A stretch of DNA of 64,000 bases from Hoplostethus atlanticus (lineage: Eukaryota; Chordata; Actinopteri; Trachichthyiformes; Trachichthyidae): positions 1,587,001 through 1,651,000 of the forward strand of contig JAXDDX010000045.1 in NCBI GenBank assembly GCA_034670405.1, read 5' to 3'. The translations under genes and the position numbers were made by a program. Below, piece by piece: positions 38,661 through 49,779 of the stretch (the first letter of the stretch is position 1; the number at the start of each line of letters is the position of its first letter). The notes beneath the pieces were generated by a model that did not search any database, had not been told where the DNA came from, and saw nothing but the letters and a program-made list of their open reading frames with translations.

Positions 38661-39795
38661 TGCAGAAAACTATGAAGGTATTTCCCTGCCAAAACTATTT
38701 TCAGAAGTGTAATTTGCAAGAGCGAAAAACAATTTGAGCAAGAAAATCTGATTTGTATTCACAAAACTGTCTTTTCAGTTTTACACTTGCAAACGCGCCG
38801 ACTTTTGTCACTATTTCAGCGCTCAAAGCCTGCCAAAATCCTGGTCCACACGCTTCCAAATCGTTTTGGCAGGCTTTGAGAGCTGAACTACTGACAAAAG
38901 TCGGCGCGCAAAATTGACGTTTGCAAGTGCAAATAGTTCTTTGCAAATACAAATGGTAAATGGTAAATGGACTGTACTTATATAGCGCTTTTCTAGTCTT
39001 TTCCGACCACTCAAAGCGCTTTACACTACATTCACATTCACCCCATTCACACACATTCATACACTGATGGCAGGGCGCTACCATGTAAGGTGCCAACCTG
39101 CACATCAGGGGAATCTAACCATTCATACACATTCACACACCGAAGGCGCAGCTTCGGGAGCAATTTGGGGTTCAGTGTCTTGCCCAAGGACACTTCGACA
39201 TGCGGACTGGAGGAGCCTGGGATCGACCCGCTCTACCCCCTGAGCCACAGCCGCAAATTTATTTTTCTTGCTCAAATTGTTTTTCACTCTTGCAAATCAT
39301 GAGCTTCTGAAATTAGTTTTGGCAGGGAAATACTGAAGACCAAACCAGTAACATGATGGAGGCATTTCCTCCATCTGTTATGTATGTAGTGATCTGACCC
39401 TGGTGCAGCCTCACTGTACATTATCCTGCTTATTACCAAAGAAATTGATCATTGACACAACATATTGATTTGTAATGGTTTTAGCATCATTTAGCATCAG
39501 CACCATATATACGTCTGTAGCTAGCATCCATGCTAAATGGTAGCAGGACTGTAACCATAGAAACATCTGTAGCTAGCATCCATGCTACACTGTAGCAGAA
39601 CTGTAACCATAGAAACGTAAACAAATCCGGTCAGATTTAACATGTGGGTTCATCAGTGTTGTTTGTTGTTCCTCCAGACGACCATGAGGCGATTCCAGTC
39701 AAGATGTTTGTCAAACACGTGTCGGAGCTGCACAACGCCCACGGGTTCTCACAGGAGTTTGAGGTTCCCATAATATCTATCTGTCTATCTGTCTA

Positions 39796-39846
<51 letters not shown>

Positions 39847-39889
39847 GTCTATCTCTGTCTCTCTGTCTGTCTGTCTATCTATTTATCTA

Positions 39890-39934
<45 letters not shown>

Positions 39935-39937
39935 GTA

Positions 39938-39975
<38 letters not shown>

Positions 39976-40777
39976 CATCCATCCATCCATCTTCATGTTC
40001 TAGTCTGCTTGCTGATGTTTGTGCTGCATGATTGTGAATGATCATCATGATTGTGGGATCACAATTTATCATGATCATGATGAACATCTTGACTGTTTTC
40101 CAATACAGCAGGTATTGGAAATTGCTGATATGCCAATATTCTACAATTATCAATTATCAATCAATTGTCACATTCGATCATACATGATAAATTAGTTTGA
40201 GTCACTGAAGGAAGGCCTGAATGAATCAACACTTTCTTTACTTAGAAACTGACATTAAAGGAAAAATCAACCCAAAATGAACGTATCATTAGTTGAAGAC
40301 TCACAAGTTATTCATTCATTTACCAGCAGAAAGACAAATGTGTAAAAGTCAAGATGGTTAAAATTATGACATAAATAGATGTTTAGACTTGTTTACTGAC
40401 GGTCAAACAAATGAATTGAGATAGAACATATTGTAAACTTAATCAATATCTTTATTTTTATTATTTTTATTATTATTGTTTATTATTCCAGTTGATTTCT
40501 CCTTTAACTGCTTGAAACAGCATGAAAGTTTTTATGTGTCTTGTAATTTTACTTTTGCACCTTTTTCGTTCAATGTTTTGTCACGGAAACGTCACGGCTG
40601 CTTTCTGCATCCTCACTCCCACCGTTAGATACTGAAAGAGAGCTACGAGGTAAGCTCTCTGCCCCACCATCTTTGGTTTAATGAAAGATGCTGCTGGTCA
40701 AGTAGTTGTGGTTTCATGTCTTGTCTCACAGTGTTTATGTGGGTGTGCACAAAAAACTAAAGGGTAAAACTACAATG

Positions 40778-40855
<78 letters not shown>

Positions 40856-43800
40856 TTTCAGGAGGTGCAGGTGTGCACGGTGGACATGGGTATGACCACC
40901 GATAGCTCCAACCATCCTGACAACAAGAATAAAAACAGATACATCAACATCCTGGCATGTGAGTTTAATAACATTATCTTCTTCTTCTTCTTCTTCTTCT
41001 TCTTAGGGTTAGGGTTAGATCTAACACCATCTAAGACCAAATGTATCTAATTAAATCTACGCTGCCTTAGATTCTCACAGTGCTGTAAGTTAGATGTTTG
41101 GTTTGGTGCATCCTGCTGTCTGGTGTTTCATCTCATTTAGAAAAAGTAAAAGCCAAACCAAACTTCTTGTGTCTCACCACGTCTGCTCTGCTGTCTGTCC
41201 CGGACCTAGATGACCACAGCCGGGTCCGGCTCTCACCCCAGGCCGACAAAGGCGGAAAGACGGGAGACTACATCAACGCAAACTACGTCGATGTAAGGAA
41301 TTGTTTTCACCTCACCTCTTTTTCAATTATTTTTCAAACACCATAGAAATCAACCACTCCACTTCTCCCTGTCTTCCCTGAGTCACAACGTCCCCAGAGC
41401 CTTTCTAAACCTATTTACCAGACCCACCGTCACTACTGGAGATCTGTGTGGCGTTCTATTATGCTTACCGGTGAATCATTGAAATCTCATTTCCCGCCTG
41501 AAAGGCAGAGGTTGCACAGAAATCTAGCTTTTGTCACGGCCTCTAACGTACAGATTGATTTTTAAAAGGCGGCGGCTGCAGAGCGGCTGAAAGGATGTTG
41601 AGGATCTCTCCAGGGATTTTTGTTTGCATCTCACAAAATGTCAAAGGATGAAGGCGACATCACACCATCAAAACTGTGAACGTTTTATATGAGAGCAGTG
41701 TAAACGTCCCTTTCTGAGCTGGACTGATAATTTGTCCACTGTTGTTTCTCCTTGCAAATTTTCCCTTACAACACAGTCGGGTGAAAATCCAGATGTGAAC
41801 TCAACGCATGTTGCTTTTTGGGCACATGTTGGTTTTCACATTTTTTTTTCATGTTTTAATCTGAAATTGGAAATTTTCACATCTTTTTTAAGGGTGATTT
41901 CTCTGGGGACAATAAATCCTAATATTTTATTTTATTTTATTTTATTTTATTTTATTTTATTTTATTTTATTTTATATTATATTATATTTTTTATATTATA
42001 TTTTTTATATTATAATTTTTATTATATTACATTTATTTTTTTATATTATATTATATTAATTCACGTTATCATTTTAAGAGTCATGATGTACCGACTGCTG
42101 TCTATGTGTCAAGGACCGCTATAGAAATCAGTCCTGGATATTTTCTGTTCTCCTTGATCATTTTGAGATCCATGTAGGTTTTTAACATGTTTAAACAACT
42201 AAACTGAACTAATCCTGACGTGGCGTGTTTCTCAGGGCTTTAACAAGGCCAGGTCCTACGTCGCAGCTCAGGGCCCTCTGAAGTCCAGCACCGAGGACTT
42301 CTGGAGGATGGTCTGGGAGCAAAACGTTGGCGTCATCGTCATGATCACCAACCTGATGGAGAAAGGCAGAGTGAGTGACCAGCTTACTGATTTAAGGCTG
42401 CGGTTACTTTGTGTTTGTATGTCGATGTCTCTACATCATCGCTGCCAAGTTGAAGTTCTTGGACATTTACTGTACTTGACGAAAAAAAGTTTAAATATGT
42501 TCTAGAAATATTGAAAAGATGGAAAATGGGATTTGCATCTCAGAATCAAATCCAAGATGCATTTATTGCTGGATTTGTGTCTCAAGCTTCCTGCCTTGTG
42601 GGGACCAAGTTGATATGTGTTAAACGTTGCGCCTTCTCAGAGGAAGTGTGACCAGTATTGGCCAGTGGAGAGCCAGGAGGAGTATGGCAGCTTCCTGGTG
42701 ACGGTGAAGAGCAGCAAGGTGCTGGCCTACTACACCCAGAGGACCTTCACCCTCAGGAACACACGCATCAAAAAGGTCAGAGGGCACGCTGTTCATTAAC
42801 CCAGCAAATCAGATAGCAGTGTTCCTACGCATTTGCTGCTTCCAAGTGTTGTCGGAAATATCATAATTCTGAGTTGAGTACACATGACAGAACCAGCAAA
42901 GTGACTGGGAAAGCCTGAATCTTCTATGAAGCCAAGTTGCCGAAAAGTGACATAATAAATAATAAAATAATAAAGTATTTAATACATCAGATACGTCCAA
43001 TCACATGTTCCCCTCTTCATTCTACTGCTGCAGCACATAGTAGCTCTATGAGTTGGCAGTCTTGAGAATGACTACTTATGATTGAATTTAGCGGGGAAGT
43101 TAGATAACTTACTAGCTAGTTAGCTACTAGTTAGCTACCAAGGCTAGATCCCGGTAGCAGCTATAAACCTTTATCCCTCCAGATTCTTGACATCCTTTTG
43201 TTTCTAATATGTTTTTCAGTGGGGAATCTGAAATGATAAATGTTTGTCTGATATCCGACGTTTGGTACACAACAGAAGGACATGTCTGGCTGTACTTGCT
43301 CTTCTGAGTTTCCCATTCCAAGTGTGATGTAAATTCAAAATGGCCGCTATGGGACTAAGGTCCATTCAGATTTACCAGGAGAAAACTAACATTGCCTTCC
43401 ACTTGGTTGTTTCTGCGCAAAATGTTTACCCAACTGAAGGTACCCTGGGACCTCCCTTTTCTACCTTTTCATGGAAGCTTCCTGTTTATCACTTCCTGTT
43501 TCCACTCGCCAACCTGCAGGGCTCCCAGAAGGGGCGGAGCAACGAGCGGACGGTGACCCAGTACCATTACACCCAATGGCCCGACATGGGCGTCCCAGAG
43601 TACGCCCTCCCACTGCTCAGCTTTGTACGCAAGTCGTCAAAGACCAGGACGGATGACATGGGGCCTGCGGTGGTGCACTGCAGGTAGGACCGGATTACAT
43701 GACATTAAACTTTATTGATCCCCATGGGGAACAGGGGGTCTTTCGGTATTATATGGATATATAAAAACCAGTGAAAGTCATTATGATTGTTCAGTACATT

Positions 43801-46800
43801 GTTTCATCAGTTTGCCATTCACACAGACACTTGAATTATGAAAGCTTTTTGTATTTTTCCAAAGGTGTGATTTTTCTTTTCAATTTTTGTTTCTTCTTCT
43901 GTAGTGCCGGCGTGGGCAGAACGGGCACGTACATCGTGCTGGACAGCATGTTGAAGCAGATTAAAGATGAGGGAACCGTCAACATCATGGGCTTCCTCAA
44001 GCACATCCGGACACAGAGGAACTACATGGTTCAAACAGAGGTCAGAGGTCATCATTCAAAACTCAGTGCTGTTCTGCAGTGGTGGTCAGTTTCAATGGAG
44101 AAGACAGGATCACTGGCTGGGTGGCAGAGGCACCAAGCTGAGGGAGGGGAGAGTTTTACTTCCGGTCACAAGCCTGCTATTGCAGCCTTTAGGCCTTTGA
44201 GCAAGGCATTTAATTCATTGTGCTCCAGTGATGCTGATCATGATAGTCTACACTTAGTATTATTCAGTAGTCGGGTTAGTCGGGTAGTAGGGTTTCAAGA
44301 GGTGGTTGTTCTCTGTTGTTTTTAAGGCATTTTTCTTTTTATTTGGTGCAACTCATCAGACAACATGTAGGACTTTCCTATCAGACTCACTGTGCACCTT
44401 GTCTGTATGTGGGGGATTGCATTATCCATTTTCCTCCTCCAGGAACAGTATGTTTTTATCCATGATGCCTTGGTGGAAGCCATCTTGGCCAGAGAGACGG
44501 AGGTGGCCTCCAGCCACCTGCACGGGTACGTGAATGACCTGCTGACCCCCGGGGCCTCGGGGAGGACACGCCTAGAGAAACAGTTTAAGGTGAATAGTAG
44601 GACTCGGTCTACGGATGTAGTCGTCCCACTTTTACTGACTGTTTGTTAAACTTCTGCACTTTGGCTCGAGGAACTGCTTGGAAAAATATAGTTTTGCAAG
44701 TTCCAAGGATCTGGTAAGCAGTTGTTTTGGAGGCACTAGAGCTTCGTGTTACAAAATACTGATTTGGTTCTTCTACAAATTATCGTAGAAAGAATTGTCT
44801 GCAGTACTAATGCAGGATAGAGGCAGGATCAACGCTCCTACTGTTGCTTTTTCCAAAATATATAAACCTGATTCATCTACCACCCCAAGCTGTTTACCTT
44901 GAAACGGCATCTATCCTCACAGACTGATAATGTATCACACATCCTATTTATGTGTTGTTATTTTAATGTGAAGCGGCTTTAAGTCAAGGTCTGAATGGGA
45001 CCCTAACAGACTGCTGATGCTTCCCCAGTTGGTTTCCCAGTCCAGTGCCAAGCAGTGCGACTACTCCGCCGCTCTGAAAGACTGCAACCGCAACAAGAAC
45101 AGAAACCCCTGTCTGATGCCCGGTGAGTTCCACACCGGATTGCTCAGTAGGTGCAGCGTTTGGATGAAGCTGAAGGGGTCTTCACTGTTAGCCTTGAGAC
45201 GGCACTGCAGCTACTTGCAGAGGCAATCAATTGATGAAGTGCCTTTGACAGCTCATCTCCCTCAAATGTTGAAGGTTTTGTTTTTCCCTTCAGCGTAGAT
45301 GCCTGGGATGTTTAGCAGAAATGTGCCACTTGGGACCCCTTGAAGCACAGTCAAAATGAAATGACTTTGGAGAGCAGTTTTCCTGTGAGAGGTGCTAGAC
45401 TTGTAGTCGTTTCTGTGAGGAGGCTGAGATGGCAAAGTGCTACGTGATGCAATGGAAAGGTTTTTGTAAAACAATAATTCTTTCTTTACAGTTGAGAGGT
45501 CGCGGGTATGTCTGTCTACGGCGGCGGGGGAAACATCAGACTACATCAATGCATCTTACATCACTGTAAGAACAAACACAATCAGTCCATTACCTTGATT
45601 TTAGAGCTCCTACATGTCTGGAATGTTTGGAGGAGTAAGACAACATACTTCCTTTGACTAGTTATATATTGCTCAGTAAAGAACGAACATGAGAGGAGAA
45701 TATTTTTGTACACCATGATGACCTTTGATGGTGTACAGGTGTAACTTCAATTTTGGTCAAAAGTGAGATTTTATTTTTGGTAGTGTTAAGTAGGAGGATA
45801 AACTCTTACTGGGTAAAAACCCTTATTCATTTGGCCTGGCAGTAAAGCTACAGAGGAGTGAAGCGTCACCCTGACTGACCTGAATTGACCTCAGCGATAA
45901 CAGCACTGAGACGTGGTTTTGTGTCTGCAGGGTTACCGGCACAGCGGTGAGTTCATCGTCACCCAGACTCCTCTGCCCGCCACCATCAACGACTTCTGGA
46001 GGATGATATGGGACCACAACGCCCAGGTCATCGTGTCCCTGCCCGGGACGCCCAGAGCGGGGAGAGCTCCAGGCGTGGTCAGTACTTTCGTTGTGCCGAT
46101 GCTGAACCGTGGCCCTGTTTTTTTTTTGTTTCTTTTTTCTTATTATTTGCCCAGCCATTTAGCCTAGCTGTTCTTTTTCTCTTTCTTTCTTCTTGTTGCT
46201 AAGTGCCTTGGGTACTATGAAAGGCGCTCTTAAATTAAAGTTATTAAAGTTATTATTATTTTTATTATTATTATTAGTAGTAGTAGTACCAATAGTACCA
46301 AGTCACAGTAGAGTTGTTGTTTTTGTAGCAGCAGTACTACAACTAATACTTCTACTACTACTGTACTAGTATTAGTAGTACTATTATCCATCATCCAGTC
46401 GAGTCAAAGATGGACTGTGGCTCTTCTGTCTTTCCCTTCACGTCTCCATCCTTGTGATAATTTTAGGGTCACAGCAATGTCAGGGTGCTGTGACCTCTGA
46501 CCCCTGACCTCCTTACAGTTTGTTGTAATGTTGGTGATCTAGAAATTGAATCTGATTCTACTGTTGAACTCACTGTAGTCACTCTGGATGAGAGAGATGA
46601 AGATAAATGACCCTTGTCTTTCTGTGTTGTCAGATGGAGGAGGAGGCGGAGCCATGTGTCTTCTGGCCCTGCAAAGGACAGTCAATCAGCTGTGAGACGT
46701 TCACTGTCACTCAGCGGAGCGAGACCCACATCTGTCTGGCCAACGAGGAGATGCTGGTGGTCCATGACTACGTACTGGAAGCTACACAGGTTAGAGCCTG

Positions 46801-48903
46801 GAGTCAGGACAGGAGTTGTCCACCATTTGACGAGATGACGGTACTTTTTTAAAGGATGGTAGGAAACTTAGGTCCCTCAATGACCAAACGATGGACACAG
46901 CATCACCCTTCAACTGTTCATGACAGGACGGTTTTGTGTTTAACATCTGCTACTTGGTGGCCCTAACAGCACCATGAGTGCATGAGTGCAGTTTTAGTCT
47001 GGGAGGCCCCAGTGGGAATTGAGCCTCTAACCCTGGCAGTGTTAGTGCCTTGCTCTACCCATTGAGCTGCACAGAACCCGATATCCAGGATTATCACCAT
47101 GGCAAAATGTTCTTGTTTTTCAGTTGAAACAAAATACCCAGGCACCTAGCGTACTTTAAAGCGTTCTGATCGACAGCTGGTCCCTCCCCCACCCTTCTTC
47201 TCTACAGGATGACTATGTTCTGGAGGTGAAACACTACCGCGCCCCCCGCTGGCCAAACCCCGACAGCCCCGTCAGCAACACCTTCGAGCTCCTCAACCTG
47301 TTGAAGGGGGAGAGCGCCACCAAGGAGGGCCCTGCGGTCGTCCACGACGAGTAAGACCTCCTCCGTTTGGTCGATTGACATTTACCGTCATCAGCCCCAA
47401 TATGTGATAGTGGTGGTTATGTTAACATTTAGGCCTTTAGCTGATGCTCTTATTCTGAAAAACTTATGAGTGAAAATGTAGGCTTCAGGGTCTCGCTCAA
47501 GTGCAGGACACAGGACTGTTAACGGACACATTGGTTGTTGCAGAGATTCAACCTGTGACCTTCAAGCTGCAGAAGGGCCTCTCAAAACACCAGGCCACCC
47601 GGCTGTCAAACAACAGCTATCCAAACAAAATGATTAAAGACGATGTAATGTTAGACAGTGGAACACCATTTATTGTCCTGCAGGAAATTCAGTTTGAAAG
47701 GCCAGTAAAGTGTCATCATACAGCGGACAACATCCGACTCAGAAACAGAGTGAACAGAGTGCTGAGCATATTCAGCCTTGTTTTTAATGAAATGTGACAA
47801 AGGGTGAGATTATTTGACTTGTTGCTAATGCAAACCAACTTTCTTCCTAGAATTTCCATAAAAGCATATGATAATCTTCAACATCTATCACTATATTTAA
47901 CATAATTACATAACAACTGGAAGTGTAATGGAAACAAGTGAAATTATCTCAACCTGAACGGCAGATCTTTCCATTTATTAAGATTTAAAAAAGGAGACTA
48001 AACTAAATGAATTGTCAAGATGGACATTCTTGCAATGCAGTGAAAATCATGAGCTCTGTTTAATCGTTTTAGCGTCGGCGGTGCAGCGGCGGGAACGTTC
48101 TGCGCTCTGACTTCTTTGACTCGCCAGCTGGAGGCTGAGGGTTCGGTCGACGTCTTCCAAGTGGCCAAGATGACAAACCTCATGAGACCAGGAGTCTTTG
48201 CCGACATTGTAAGGGTTTGTCTACCGTGGCATAGTTAAAAATGTAATATCAGTGTAACGCTGCACTAAGCGTTCATCTCTCTCAGTACGGTTGAGACAAA
48301 CAGCCACCAGCCAAATACTGCTAAATGTCGTTCTGTCTGGTAGTTGGTAGTCTACAGCTAACCAACCATCATGTGGAGTCCTGTTCTCAAAATCCAACAA
48401 CACTGAGCTACCTAACCACCTAGCTAGCTAACCAGCACTTTTCCAAAACATTCTGGATATGAATGTTCTGGTTTTTCATAACCCTGTTGAGCCTGGTGGA
48501 TCAAATTGTTGATGGCTTAGAAAGATGACTCCCATCTCTGGATTCTCATGTAGCAGATTGGAGTTTAATTCATGGAGTTTAATTTCTCAGAGGCAGAAAT
48601 TATCTCATTGGTTGAGTTAAACCTCAGTGGGCGGAGCCAAAGAACCACAGTTTTTCTGGCTAAGCAGAGTTGCCAGGTTCGCGGTTTTCCCGCCAAATTG
48701 GGCTAGTTTGAAAATGCAGTCGCGGGTAAAAATTACATAGTCGCAGTGTGCGGTTTTTTGGGCTACTTTCAAAGTTGACCACAGTCGCCAAAAGTGACAG
48801 AATTTTTTTTATTTGAGCGTTTTATGAATGTGTTGAACATGATGTTGAATATCTGGCAACCTCTCAGGACAGAGAACAGAGATAGGCACATACAGTGGGC
48901 TGC

Positions 48904-48942
<39 letters not shown>

Positions 48943-49743
48943 CGCGAGCGAGCAAGCGAGCGCAAGTGGGTGGTGCGGTTTGAATTCACGTCATTTAAAG
49001 CGTTGATAGCTACGTTACGTTACGTACTACGTTCACTTCTAAATTTGGAGGCGGGCGAACGTTAAGACGTTGGAAGTTACGAAGTCTAAAGTTAAGAGAA
49101 ATCTGCTCTGCCTCTGCTGCTTGTCGACAACAATAAAAACATGTAAAACATTACAGCTGCACAGTAAGATAATAGTTTGGAAAGGAAAAGTTCTGAAAAG
49201 TCATGGCATAAGAGGACAGAACAGAAACATGCAAGCAGTTAGGAATTTAAAAGGTGTGTGATGTGGCAACAGAGAGCAGATAGGAAGCCAAGCTTGTGAA
49301 TAGTTCGACATGTAAGCTGAAAATCCGAATAGATCTTGGGATAATAAGAAAAGGAAGGAGAAATTGTTAGAAGACATGAAGGCGAGAAGAGGACAAAGTG
49401 AGCAGTCAAGTCCATCTTGTAAGCATATTGTTTTAAGATTATAATTTTGGCAATTACTGTAATCTGTATTCCAGTGTAGGCCTATTGTATGAATGTTGGT
49501 GCTGGTGTATTTAGACAGAAAACAACAATGAACAGGGAGAGGAGCAGAGAGGAGAGAACAGAAAAGGGGAGAGGAGAGGAGCAGAGAGGAGAGAACAGAA
49601 AAGTCAAAGTCAATACTTTCATGGATAACATTTAAAAGTCTTTACTGGGATCTGAAAATTAGAACCAGATCTGATTACTTTCTTTATTGTGTGGGGATTT
49701 AAAGAACTACAATGTCTTATTATTTAATGTTTGTGGTGATAAC

Positions 49744-49779
<36 letters not shown>

